Positions 20,569-28,429 are shown, numbered from the stretch's first letter. The stretch is DNA of 64,000 bases from Komagataeibacter xylinus (GCF_009834365.1 NZ_CP041348.1:528001-592000), one strand, 5' to 3'. Notes: a model not told the origin generated them from the letters alone. A program made the numbers and translations.

Positions 20569-22833
20569 TCACGAGGCCGCACGGCTGATCTTTCCTTCCT
20601 GTGTCTGTCCACTCTGGATGGTTGTGGGCTCCCTGCGCTCAACCGGTAGGGCAAGTGGTTTCTTTTTTGGACGACTATTGGCCATCATTTTGCCTTTTTT
20701 GCGGAACAGCGCCTTAATGCTGAGCAGCAGGCTCCACAGGCTGCGTAGCGGCCGATCATCTTCATAATTGTTCCATTGCAGCCAGGCATCCGCCCGTCCG
20801 AACACGAAGCGGACGATATCGCGTTCCGTATCAAGGTCATTATTGTCCCATGTGAATACGGCCTTGCCATTCTTGCAGCGCAGCATGGTAGCGGGAATAT
20901 CGATCTCCTCGCCATCCAGCACGGCATGGATACGTGTCTTGATCGGCCCCGTATTGATATCTGGCCAAGGCATGTGAACGGCAACACCACCCATGGAAAC
21001 ATCCTGGGTCATGCCCTGCGTCATATGATGATAGGTATTGGGCTGCCCCTCGACCGGTGCTTCATAAACCGTTACCGGGATATGCGCCTCGATACGATGG
21101 CTGTAACGGACCTGCTTGGTCTCACGCCCCACTGCAATGGCGGCGAGGAGGATGATGAGACTGATCATCGCCCAGATGCAGTTCAGTGCGTAAGCACGCA
21201 TGGCGATGGTATCAAGCTGGGCGGAGTGGAAGCTCAGTTCGAACAGACCGATCAGCAGGCCAGCCGCCATAATGACGGCAAAGATGATGTTGGGGTAGGT
21301 CGCGCCAAGGTCGAACTCTTCCTCCTCCAGCACGCCGCCTTTTTCCGTCACGTTGAACTTGCCCTTGGAGGGGAACATCAGCGTGATGATGGTTACGCGC
21401 ACCAGGAACAGCGCCATGGTGGTTTCGTATACTTCACTCCAGAACGAATAGCGCCAGCCCTTGTTCACCTTGGCGGCGGTCGCGATGGAGTGGAACATAT
21501 GCGGAATGGCGTAGGCCAGCACGGCCACCGGCGAGGCGGCGATGATGTTCTGGCCCGCGAAAAGGAACGCCAGCGGCGAGGCAAGGAAGATGACGCGCGG
21601 AATGGCAAAGAAGAATGACGTCATGGCCGAGAGGTAGCACAGCCGCTGCCCAAGCTTCAGGCCGCTCCCGAGCATCGGATTATCCACGCGGAAGATCTGG
21701 ATCATGCCGCGCGCCCAGCGCATGCGCTGGCCGATATGGGTTGTGAGTCGTTCGGTAGCCAGACCACTGGCAACGGGAATGCGCAGGTAGGCGGTGGACC
21801 AGCCCTCGCGCTGCATGCGCAGGGCGGTATGGGCATCTTCCGTCACGGTTTCAACCGCAAAGCCGCCAATCGATTCAATCGCCTCACGCCGCAGGATGGC
21901 GCATGAGCCGCAGAAGAAGGTGGCATCCCAGAAGTCGTTACCGTCCTGAATAACGCCGTAGAACAGGTTGCCTTCCGGCGGGGTGCGATACCCCACGGCC
22001 AGGTTACGCTGGAACGGATCGGGAGAGTAGAAGTGATGCGGCGTCTGCATCAGGGCAATCTTGCGATCAGCGACCATCCACCCCATGGCGATCTGCAGGA
22101 ACGCGCGTGTCGGAATATGGTCACAATCCAGAATGAGGATGTAATCGCCGCTTGTCTGCTTAATGGCGTGGTTGAGGTTACCTGCCTTGGCGTGCGCACT
22201 GTCCACGCGCCCGATGTAAAGGGCACCGCAATCCTTGGCGAACTGTTCGAATTCGGGGCGGACACCGTCATCAAGGATATAGACATTCACTTTATCGGGC
22301 GGCCAGTCGATGCCCAGCGCGCCCAGAACGGTCAGGCGCACGATGCTCAGCTGTTCATCGTAGGTCGGGATGAAGATATCGACGGTCGGCCACTCATCAA
22401 CATTGTCCGGCAGGGGCAGCGGCGCGCGATGAAGTGGCTGGATTGTCTGGAAATAGCTGAGAAACAGCATGTACAGGGCGTAGAGCTCGGCCATGAGCAG
22501 GGTTACGCCAAGCCCGCCCTGAATCCATGTATCGAAGTCCAGCGTTTCGGTCAGGCGCCATGTCAGGTAACGCAGGGAGACCAGTGCAGAGAGCACCTCC
22601 AGAAAAATCTGGGTGCGCCGGCTTTTGCCCCGCCCAACAATAAAAAAGACGAGCACACACACAAGTGCCACAATCAGCTGCTCATTAATGGACAACGTGA
22701 CCGTGGTCGCGGCAATAAGTGCACAAAGCCCCAGCGCTCCAACTATATAGTTGGCCCCACGCAGTGACAGTATCTTGTTGGAAAAGCGGTCTAGCCTACT
22801 CTCCGCGGGTACTGGCGACTGAACCTCTGACAT
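20569..22833 (-). CDS. bcsA: Cellulose synthase catalytic subunit A
   Basis: BcsA polymerises UDP-glucose into beta-1,4-glucan and moves the chain across the inner membrane. From ATG 22833 it is 754 residues. Two or more transmembrane helices lie within residues 28-130. The GT2 domain has DDG (188-190), DCD (236-238), TED (331-333) and QRMRW (369-373). Further helices follow within 400-570. The C-terminal PilZ domain binds c-di-GMP through R576 and R580 in RYSHR and DVSMGG at 611-616. A TTG one codon upstream is not the likely start. The gene is separated from ccpAx by 178 bp, which may hold its own promoter. Confidence 0.98.
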   Translation of the reverse strand: MSEVQSPVPAESRLDRFSNKILSLRGANYIVGALGLCALIAATTVTLSINEQLIVALVCVLVFFIVGRGKSRRTQIFLEVLSALVSLRYLTWRLTETLDFDTWIQGGLGVTLLMAELYALYMLFLSYFQTIQPLHRAPLPLPDNVDEWPTVDIFIPTYDEQLSIVRLTVLGALGIDWPPDKVNVYILDDGVRPEFEQFAKDCGALYIGRVDSAHAKAGNLNHAIKQTSGDYILILDCDHIPTRAFLQIAMGWMVADRKIALMQTPHHFYSPDPFQRNLAVGYRTPPEGNLFYGVIQDGNDFWDATFFCGSCAILRREAIESIGGFAVETVTEDAHTALRMQREGWSTAYLRIPVASGLATERLTTHIGQRMRWARGMIQIFRVDNPMLGSGLKLGQRLCYLSAMTSFFFAIPRVIFLASPLAFLFAGQNIIAASPVAVLAYAIPHMFHSIATAAKVNKGWRYSFWSEVYETTMALFLVRVTIITLMFPSKGKFNVTEKGGVLEEEEFDLGATYPNIIFAVIMAAGLLIGLFELSFHSAQLDTIAMRAYALNCIWAMISLIILLAAIAVGRETKQVRYSHRIEAHIPVTVYEAPVEGQPNTYHHMTQGMTQDVSMGGVAVHMPWPDINTGPIKTRIHAVLDGEEIDIPATMLRCKNGKAVFTWDNNDLDTERDIVRFVFGRADAWLQWNNYEDDRPLRSLWSLLLSIKALFRKKGKMMANSRPKKKPLALPVERREPTTIQSGQTQEGKISRAAS

Positions 22834-22948
22834 CAATAGCTCGTCCGATAATAAATACTGATAAAACAGATAGTTATATATTCAAAAGAAAACCGTCAGA
22901 CGCATTCGGTCCGTCATGTCGCCTTTCGGCCCGCAGTCGGTGCGGGAC

Positions 22949-23006
22949 GGGGGAAAACCTTCCCCCTCCTTTCCTTTGGCATGCCGGGAGCAGGTCATTC
23001 CCGGCA
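22949..23006 (-). promoter_or_regulatory. Two hairpins between ccpAx and bcsA
   Basis: Two inverted repeats follow the ccpAx stop. One (22982-23006) has 9-bp arms TGCCGGGAG and TTCCCGGCA including a terminal wobble. The other (22949-22966) has GGGGGAA and TTCCCCC around a 4-nt loop. Neither is followed by a T-run. They could stabilise or process the message between ccpAx and bcsA, or mark the end of a cmcAx-ccpAx transcript. Confidence 0.45.
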
Positions 23007-23011
23007 CGGTT

Positions 23012-24001
23012 TCAGGAGTCGCCGTTCGCATCTTCACGCTTGCGCAACAGGGCGTCACGCAGGCTGGGCTTGGGCACCAAACGGTCCGTGGCCCGACCGC
23101 CAAGGGTCATGAACACTTCGGTCAGGGTCGGAGAGTTGTCGGTCGGCGCGGGGCGGCCAGCCTGACTGCCATTCGGGGAAATCTTGTCAACTTTGGTCAT
23201 TGTGGTCACCTTGGAAACAGGTTTTGAAACAGGACGGGACACCGGTGCCGACTGGAACAGCCTTGCTGCGGGCGCCCGCTCGCTTCCCGCACCAAAAAAG
23301 AAGCCAGGCCCTGTCAAACGCTGCCCACGCTGCTGCTGGGCCTTGGGCACGGGGGCCCAGTCTTCCACCGCCGCGGGGGGCGTGACTGACGCCGTCGTGC
23401 CAAAAACCGGAGCCGGACGGGGCGCCATGAAGGAAGACACCGCAGGCTTGGGCGGAGCGGGCGGCGCCACGGCTGCAGGCTGCTGCGGTGCGGCCTGCGC
23501 AACGGCGGCTGCGGCTGGCTGTGGCGCAGGCTCATATTCCGGAACCGTTACGGCTTCGGCGTGAGTCGCCACATAGGTCTCGGGCGCGGCTGCGGGCGCA
23601 TTGTCAGGTGCGGCATAGGCTTCGGGTGCGGCCTGTTCAGGCTCTGGCTGCACGGCATAGGTATCATGCGCAGCAGGCGTATACGTCGTTTCCGCGTAGT
23701 CATGCGTCTGCTCTGCAACCTCGGCGGGCGCAGCCTCAGGCGCTGAGTGGGTGGAATAGGTCTCATCGTAGGAAGAAACGTGATGCTGCGACGTTTCTTC
23801 AGCAGCATGCCCGGTCGCTGCGGCCTGCGCTGCGCCGGACTCGTCGTGCCTGACCTCGGGCCGGGACGGACGTTTCTGCTTGAAAGGGCGGTAGTGGAAA
23901 CCTGCGGCGCTAATACCATAGCCATCGGTCAGCATACGATCGACATCCTGCTGGTTGTCGACATTCACCGGTGTTCCCGCTTCCTTTTCAGGTGTGCTCA
24001 C
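23012..24001 (-). CDS. ccpA: Cellulose-complementing protein CcpAx (BcsH)
   Basis: CcpAx is found only in Komagataeibacter-type producers and is required for ordered cellulose ribbons; it is known to interact with BcsD. The 329-residue protein has no signal peptide. An N-terminal segment (residues 13-50, with QDVDRMLTDGYGISAAGFHY) and a C-terminal segment (residues 290-322, with TEVFMTLGGR and PSLRDALLRKRE) look structured. The 200-residue middle is rich in Ala, Pro and Glu with spaced tyrosines, and is probably disordered. The start overlaps the cmcAx stop (ATGA). The gene symbol ccpA here is unrelated to the Gram-positive catabolite regulator. Confidence 0.93.
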   Translation of the reverse strand: MSTPEKEAGTPVNVDNQQDVDRMLTDGYGISAAGFHYRPFKQKRPSRPEVRHDESGAAQAAATGHAAEETSQHHVSSYDETYSTHSAPEAAPAEVAEQTHDYAETTYTPAAHDTYAVQPEPEQAAPEAYAAPDNAPAAAPETYVATHAEAVTVPEYEPAPQPAAAAVAQAAPQQPAAVAPPAPPKPAVSSFMAPRPAPVFGTTASVTPPAAVEDWAPVPKAQQQRGQRLTGPGFFFGAGSERAPAARLFQSAPVSRPVSKPVSKVTTMTKVDKISPNGSQAGRPAPTDNSPTLTEVFMTLGGRATDRLVPKPSLRDALLRKREDANGDS

Positions 24002-25092
24002 ATCCCATCTCCCTGGTTCCGGGCGATATAGGCCAGCATGGTCAACGCGGCCGAATAATAGTCGGGCGCATGATCGAGCGTGGGCAGTTCACCCGCCGAT
24101 GCCAGCCCCGTGCATGATGCCACGGCCAGATAGCCCGGCGGCGCATTATAGGGCGAACGCGCCCCGTTGGTCAGGTCAACCCAGCCCGGCAGGGCGGACG
24201 CGCCATAATGGTTCCAGAACAGGCTGAAATCAGCCTGCAGTTCCGGGGTCAGCATATGCGCCCAAGACAGGTAGAGCGGCACGCGAATCGCATCATACGA
24301 GAAGCGTGGCGGCCAGCCCTTGGCAATGGAGAAGGCATTGGTGTGCAGGTTGATCGACAGCCAGTCCGGCGGGAGCTTCCACTCACCGAATCGCCCTTTG
24401 GCAATGATGAGCAGCCCGTCGCCCATCACCTTTGTCCACTGCGCGTCACCCGTCAGCGCGAAGGCCTGCATGAGCGAGGGCATGACGTAATAGGACAGGT
24501 TGAGGGTGACCGCATCCTTGGTGACAAACCCGACAGCGCCCGGCAGCAGCACCGTATAGGGACCAACGGTCTTGGTCATGAGTTTCAGCACATCGCTGTA
24601 GATGGCCATGGCATCCTGGATATAGTCGGCACGTTTCCAGCGCTTGCCAGCCCAGGCGAGGCCGAGGGCGATCAGCAGGTCGCCATCGGTTGCGTTGTTC
24701 TTGTCTGCTACGGGCGGGTTATGCCCATCAAGGTAACGCCAGGAGAACAGGGCATCCCCCTTGTGCTGCAGGTTGGCGCGCGCCCAGGTCCAGATCGCCT
24801 CGAACGCCGCCCGGTCGCCTGCTGCGGCGGAGAAGAGCATGCCGTAGCCCTGCCCCTCGCTGTGGGATTCACCGCTATTGCCCGTATCGACAATGCGCCC
24901 GTCAGAATGAAAATACTTGTTGCGGAAAATGGTCCATTGCTGGGCGATCTGCGGGTTCACGCCAATGGCGTCATCGGCCTGGGCGCCAGAAGAAAGCACG
25001 GGAAAGCTGCCTGCCACTGCCATGGCGGACAGAAAGGAGCGGCGCCCCATTCCGGATACATGTTTTTGCAGCTTCATAAAATCCAACAGCAT
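23998..25092 (-). CDS. cmcAx: Endo-beta-1,4-glucanase, glycoside hydrolase family 8
   Basis: CMCax (BcsZ type) is the secreted cellulase encoded upstream of the bcs operon and needed for normal fibre assembly. The 364-residue protein from ATG 25092 carries the proposed general acid Glu79 in GESHSEGQGYGM and the GH8 signature NATDGDLLIALGLAWAGKRW (133-152). The C-terminal GWVDLTNGARSPYNAPPGYL and LDHAPDYYSAAL match Komagataeibacter CMCax closely. The N terminus contains GRRSFLSA with a hydrophobic stretch and SSGAQA, which looks like a twin-arginine signal peptide. ATG 25077 is an alternative start. The stop overlaps the ccpAx start. Confidence 0.96.
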   Translation of the reverse strand: MLLDFMKLQKHVSGMGRRSFLSAMAVAGSFPVLSSGAQADDAIGVNPQIAQQWTIFRNKYFHSDGRIVDTGNSGESHSEGQGYGMLFSAAAGDRAAFEAIWTWARANLQHKGDALFSWRYLDGHNPPVADKNNATDGDLLIALGLAWAGKRWKRADYIQDAMAIYSDVLKLMTKTVGPYTVLLPGAVGFVTKDAVTLNLSYYVMPSLMQAFALTGDAQWTKVMGDGLLIIAKGRFGEWKLPPDWLSINLHTNAFSIAKGWPPRFSYDAIRVPLYLSWAHMLTPELQADFSLFWNHYGASALPGWVDLTNGARSPYNAPPGYLAVASCTGLASAGELPTLDHAPDYYSAALTMLAYIARNQGDGM

Positions 25093-25622
25093 CTACCACC
25101 ACACCCTCAAGAAGTCTGAACCCACGCCACTGCCTGGCTGAACGCATGCCGCGCCCTCGATACCCTGCCGTGCCATGACGCCTTAATCGGAAACTCCTCC
25201 ATCCTGCAAGTCGAAGGCGACCATTCCGGGACAGACTTTATTACTGAAAAGGACCATAACGTCTCTTCCCCCAACGGCGAAACCGCCACCAGCGCCAAAC
25301 CGGAGACAGGGAGGAAAAAGTTGCATTTTTGTCACGCAGGAGCAAATGCCTCTCTGCAAAAACCGTTTGATAATTCCTAGAGAAATTAAAGAAGAGAAAT
25401 ATGGCGAATGATCGCTGTTCACTATGGTGCCATCTTTTGCAAAATTAAAAGACGGAAAATATTTTAAATTTCAAACACGCTTGATCTGAATCAATGCTTT
25501 TTAGGACATAGGCGGCCGCAGTATATAAGATGCCTTTATTATATATTAATATAAAAAAAGTTGCCTTGCCATAGCGCACCTACACTTATCGCAAAGATAT
25601 TTGCCAAAATGCAGTACATACG
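25093..25622 (-). promoter_or_regulatory. AT-rich control region upstream of the cellulose operon
   Basis: No gene is visible in these 530 bp. The segment from about 25436 to 25620 is strikingly AT-rich for this genome. It contains a perfect TATAAT on the minus strand at 25538-25543 (its -35 partner is weak), TAAAAT at 25461-25466, and an FNR-type palindrome at 25481-25494. If either -10 element is used, cmcAx has a leader of more than 350 nt. The part nearest cmcAx (25093-25300) has ordinary base composition and no recognised site. Confidence 0.6.
25481..25494. promoter_or_regulatory. FNR/CRP-family binding site
   Basis: TTGATCTGAATCAA matches the FNR consensus TTGAT-N4-ATCAA at every specified position. 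It lies about 390 bp upstream of cmcAx, between two candidate -10 elements on the minus strand. No other perfect match was noticed in the window. The site may couple cellulose production to oxygen through an FNR-like regulator. Confidence 0.7.
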
Positions 25623-25648
25623 AAAAACCCGCCTTGCGGCGGGTTTTT
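25623..25648 (-). terminator. Terminator after tRNA-Glu
   Basis: AAAAACCCGCC and GGCGGGTTTTT flank a TTGC loop, making an 11-bp stem with T-runs on both strands. It lies 34 bp past the tRNA-Glu 3' end and would isolate the tRNA from the cellulose control region. Confidence 0.85.
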
Positions 25649-25681
25649 ATTCAATCAGTCTTTTATTCAGCCAAAGCTGGC

Positions 25682-25757
25682 TGGCGTCCCGTAGGGGATT
25701 CGAACCCCTGTTGCCGCCGTGAGAGGGCAGTGTCCTAGGCCTCTAGACGAACGGGAC
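25682..25757 (-). tRNA. tRNA-Glu (anticodon CTC)
   Basis: The 76-nt gene has a 7-bp acceptor stem (GTCCCGT with ACGGGAC), discriminator G and an encoded CCA. The anticodon stem CTGCC/GGCGG encloses the loop CTCTCAC, with CTC at positions 34-36. The T-arm reads AGGGGTTCGAATCCCCT. It decodes GAG. Confidence 0.93.
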
Positions 25758-25834
25758 AAAAGGCCGGTAGGCGCGTTCTAGGCGATGTCACTGCGGCATG
25801 CAAGCAAAGAATCATGCATGCCGCACATTTCCGT

Positions 25835-26188
25835 TCAGGGCTGCCCCAGCACAAGCCGCGCTGTGATGCGCCGCGTGGCGGGGTCCCACACGATGATGCG
25901 CTCAGCCACGCCACCGCCTGTCAGCGCCACGGCCAGCAGCCCGTCCGCCCGTGCCGTGACCGAACGCACGCTCGTGCCGGGCGGCTCTTCAACCACAAGC
26001 GCTGCCTGTGCCGCCATGTCCGGACCGGCCACCACGGGGCCCGCCACTGCCATCGCAGCCGCGTGCGGGGGGGAAGGATGCATCATGCGATGCACCAGCA
26101 CCCCTACCAGCGCCAGCGACCCGAGGAACAGCAGAACCCCCATGCCGATCACTGCAGCGAGCAGCGCGCGCGATCCCTGTTTTTCCAT
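25835..26188 (-). CDS. Small single-pass membrane protein (DUF6476-like)
   Basis: A 117-residue protein with one transmembrane helix at residues about 7-32 (ALLAAVIGMGVLLFLGSLAL onwards), then an Ala/Pro/His-rich linker and a small C-terminal domain in which ERIIVWDPATRRITARLVLG suggests a beta-rich fold. The start at ATG 26188 is chosen because it begins directly before the helix; the frame is open upstream to 26443, but that part overlaps the divergent rluD. Small membrane proteins of this type sit beside rluA-family genes in other alphaproteobacteria. Function is unknown. Confidence 0.65.
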   Translation of the reverse strand: MEKQGSRALLAAVIGMGVLLFLGSLALVGVLVHRMMHPSPPHAAAMAVAGPVVAGPDMAAQAALVVEEPPGTSVRSVTARADGLLAVALTGGGVAERIIVWDPATRRITARLVLGQP

Positions 26189-26236
26189 TCCGTGCTTTCC
26201 GTTCCCGAATACCGTTTTTTCCGATAGACACATGCC

Positions 26237-27208
26237 ATGAATGACACTGCCCCCCCTGCCCCGATCATCGCCACTGCCGATGATGCAGGCCAGCGCACCG
26301 ACCGCTTTCTTGCCAACGCGGTCGAAAGCCTTTCGCGCTCGCGCGTCAAGTCCCTTATGGAAAGCGGGCACCTGCTGCGCAATGGCGATCCGCTGCGCGA
26401 CCCGGCCGAACCCGTGCGGGCAGGCATGTGTTATGAAATTCACCTCCCCCCCGCAATCCCCGCAACGCCGCAGGGCCAGGACATCGCACTCAACATATTA
26501 TATGAGGACCGCGACCTGATCGTGCTCGACAAGCCCGCCGGCATGGTGGTGCACCCCGCACCGGGCAACGAGGATGGCACACTGGTCAACGCCCTGCTCG
26601 CCCATTGCGGCGAGAGCCTGACCGGCATTGGCGGCGAAAAACGCCCTGGAATCGTGCACCGGCTGGACAAGGACACATCGGGCATCATGGTCGCCGCCAA
26701 GACCGAGATGGCGCATCAGGCCCTGTCCCTCGCCTTTGCCGAGCGGCGGATCGACCGCGCGTACGAGGCCCTGTGCTGGGGCATTCCCACACCGGGCAGC
26801 GGGTCGTTCGATGGTGCGATCGGGCGTGACAGGCGCGACCGCAAGCGCATGGCGGTGGTGACCGGCAGCAGCGGCAAGCACGCGCTCACCCATTACCGGG
26901 TTCTGGGCACCTTCCACGGCGGGCTTGCGCATGTGGAATGCAAGCTGGCTACCGGACGCACGCACCAGATCCGGGTGCATTTTGCTCATGCCGGGCATGC
27001 ACTGGTGGGCGACCCGGTCTATCTGCGCCGCGTTCCCGCTGCCGCCCGCGCCCTGCCGCCTGCGGCAAAGGCCGCAGCGCTGGATTTTGGCCGCCAGGCA
27101 CTGCATGCGCGCAGGCTGGGCTTCATCCACCCGCGCAGTGGCGAGGAGATGCTGTTTGAAAGCGCGCCGCCGGAAGACTTCCGCCAGCTTCTGACCGATA
27201 TTGCCTGA
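26237..27208 (+). CDS. rluD: RluA-family 23S rRNA pseudouridine synthase (RluD-like)
   Basis: The 323-residue enzyme isomerises uridine to pseudouridine in 23S rRNA. An N-terminal S4 RNA-binding domain (RTDRFLANAVESLSRSRVKS) is followed by the catalytic domain. The catalytic Asp lies in VHRLDKDTSGIMVAAKT, and LVLDKPAG-type DLIVLDKPAGMVVHPAPG and TGRTHQIRVHFAHAGHALVG are family signatures. It is the larger of two RluA-family genes with S4 domains here (see rluC at 49420), so RluD rather than RluC is inferred and not certain. Divergent from the DUF6476-like gene. Confidence 0.88.
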   Translation: MNDTAPPAPIIATADDAGQRTDRFLANAVESLSRSRVKSLMESGHLLRNGDPLRDPAEPVRAGMCYEIHLPPAIPATPQGQDIALNILYEDRDLIVLDKPAGMVVHPAPGNEDGTLVNALLAHCGESLTGIGGEKRPGIVHRLDKDTSGIMVAAKTEMAHQALSLAFAERRIDRAYEALCWGIPTPGSGSFDGAIGRDRRDRKRMAVVTGSSGKHALTHYRVLGTFHGGLAHVECKLATGRTHQIRVHFAHAGHALVGDPVYLRRVPAAARALPPAAKAAALDFGRQALHARRLGFIHPRSGEEMLFESAPPEDFRQLLTDIA

Positions 27209-27224
27209 TTAACAGGCATATTCA

Positions 27225-27253
27225 TTGACAGGAGCAGGAACAATGCCTATGTT
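27225..27253 (+). promoter_or_regulatory. Candidate sigma-70 promoter upstream of rpoH
   Basis: TTGACA (27225-27230) and TATGTT (27248-27253) are separated by exactly 17 bp. The -35 box is perfect and the -10 box matches at 4 of 6 positions. Transcription would start near 27260, leaving a leader of about 190 nt before rpoH. Confidence 0.6.
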
Positions 27254-27275
27254 CGGTGATTGTTCGCCGGGGCCG

Positions 27276-27353
27276 ACGTCCCCAGGCTAACTGGACGTCC
27301 TGCATGGAACTGCCCAGGATGGGGGTTGCATGCGGGGACGTGAGAAGTCCAGT
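27276..27353 (+). ncRNA. Possible pseudoknotted leader RNA upstream of rpoH
   Basis: ACGTCCCC (27276-27283) pairs with GGGGACGT (27334-27341) over 8 bp. ACTGGAC (27290-27296) lies inside that stem but pairs with GTCCAGT (27347-27353) outside it, which is a pseudoknot topology. A further nested hairpin, GCATG (27302-27306) with CATGC (27329-27333), sits inside. No known RNA family was recognised, and the alternatives may be mutually exclusive folds. Confidence 0.35.
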
Positions 27354-27451
27354 CGTGCGTCTAGCAGAGTGATGATGCAACCCGCCCGGTCACAATGACG
27401 TTGAGCCGGATTACAGCTGCCCCCATCCCTCTGGTACAGGAGTCCGTTGCA

Positions 27452-28348
27452 ATGGCCTCTTCTGCTCTTATTTCCGGTCCCGAAAACAACCTGTCCAAAT
27501 ACCTTCGGGATATCCGCAAATTCCCCATGCTCTCCCCCGAGGAGGAACTTCGCCTTTCCCATCGCTGGAAGGACAAGGGCGACACCGAAGCCGCCCATAA
27601 GCTTGTCACCTCCCACCTGCGCCTCGTGGCCAAGATCGCCATGGGCTATCGCGGCTATGGTCTGCCGGTGGGCGAACTGATCAGCGAAGGCAATATCGGG
27701 ATGATGCAGGCCGTGCGCCGCTTCGACCCCGATCGGGGCTTCCGCCTGGCAACATATGCCATGTGGTGGATCCGTGCTGCGATACAGGAATACATCCTGC
27801 ATAGCTGGTCACTTGTGAAGATCGGCACAACCGCCGCCCAGAAAAAACTTTTCTTCAACCTGCGTCGCCTCAAGGGCCAGATGCAGGCAATTGATGATGG
27901 CGACCTCCAGCCCGAGCAGGTCAACAAAATCGCCCAGTCCCTCGGCGTGCCCGAGCAGGACGTGGTAAACATGAACCGCCGCCTCGCCGCACCCGACCAC
28001 AGCCTGAACGCGCCACTGCGCATGGATGGCGAGGGCGAGTGGCAGGACTGGCTGGTGGATGACAACGACAACCAGGAACAGACCCTTGCCGAGAGCGAGG
28101 AATATTCCGGCCGCCAGGCGCTTCTGGCCAATGCCATGAAGTCGCTCAACGACCGCGAGCGTCACATCCTGAGCGAGCGCAGGCTCAAGGATGAACCGGC
28201 TACACTTGAAGAGCTGTCGCATGTCTATAACATCTCACGCGAGCGGGTGCGCCAGATCGAGGTCCGCGCCTTTGAAAAGGTGCAGGCCGCAATGAAGGCC
28301 GAAGTCACCTCCCGCCGCGCCCGGCACGCTGAAGGGGCGGAAGCCTGA
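27452..28348 (+). CDS. rpoH: RNA polymerase heat-shock sigma factor RpoH (sigma-32)
   Basis: RpoH directs RNA polymerase to heat-shock promoters. The 298-residue protein from ATG 27452 has an AGGAG ribosome site nine bases upstream. Region 2 includes HLRLVAKIAMGYRGYGLPV and MWWIRAAIQEYILHSWSLVK. The RpoH box, QKKLFFNLRRLK, distinguishes it from other group sigma factors. Region 4 has the helix-turn-helix TLEELSHVYNISRERVRQIE. An in-frame ATG at 27395 is less likely because it lacks a ribosome site. A promoter-like element and structured leader lie upstream, and an intrinsic terminator follows at 28395. Confidence 0.95.
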   Translation: MASSALISGPENNLSKYLRDIRKFPMLSPEEELRLSHRWKDKGDTEAAHKLVTSHLRLVAKIAMGYRGYGLPVGELISEGNIGMMQAVRRFDPDRGFRLATYAMWWIRAAIQEYILHSWSLVKIGTTAAQKKLFFNLRRLKGQMQAIDDGDLQPEQVNKIAQSLGVPEQDVVNMNRRLAAPDHSLNAPLRMDGEGEWQDWLVDDNDNQEQTLAESEEYSGRQALLANAMKSLNDRERHILSERRLKDEPATLEELSHVYNISRERVRQIEVRAFEKVQAAMKAEVTSRRARHAEGAEA

Positions 28349-28352
28349 AATA

Positions 28353-28387
28353 AAGGCGGCGTTCTTCAGAAGCTTTACCAAAAACTT
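28353..28387 (-). repeat. Dispersed intergenic repeat, half copy 3
   Basis: A shortened copy in minus orientation starting 4 bp after rpoH. It keeps AAAGGCGGCGTTCTT, a collapsed AGAAGCTTTACC and the terminal CAAAAACTT, but lacks the left half of the GCCGCC hairpin. Confidence 0.7.
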
Positions 28388-28394
28388 GTAAATC

Positions 28395-28429
28395 AAAAGC
28401 CCCGCAAGCGACTGGCCTGCGGGGCTTTT
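28395..28429 (+). terminator. Intrinsic terminator of rpoH
   Basis: AAAAGCCCCGCA and TGCGGGGCTTTT form a perfect 12-bp stem with an 11-nt loop, followed by further T. It lies 46 bp after the rpoH stop, in a convergent region with purA. Confidence 0.88.

Noticed and set aside
22834..22836. TTG at 22836 as the bcsA start
   Set aside because: It would add only one residue before the ATG at 22833, and the known BcsA proteins begin with MSEVQ.
25682..25757. tRNA-Glu as an integration site for an island holding the cellulose genes
   Set aside because: No integrase gene, no direct repeat of the tRNA 3' end and no abrupt change of gene content around it. The bcs genes are typical of the whole genus.
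27260..27360. 6S RNA or signal-recognition-particle RNA upstream of rpoH
   Set aside because: The conserved SRP loop motif is absent and the long open-bubble rod of 6S RNA is not evident. It is left as an unassigned structured candidate.
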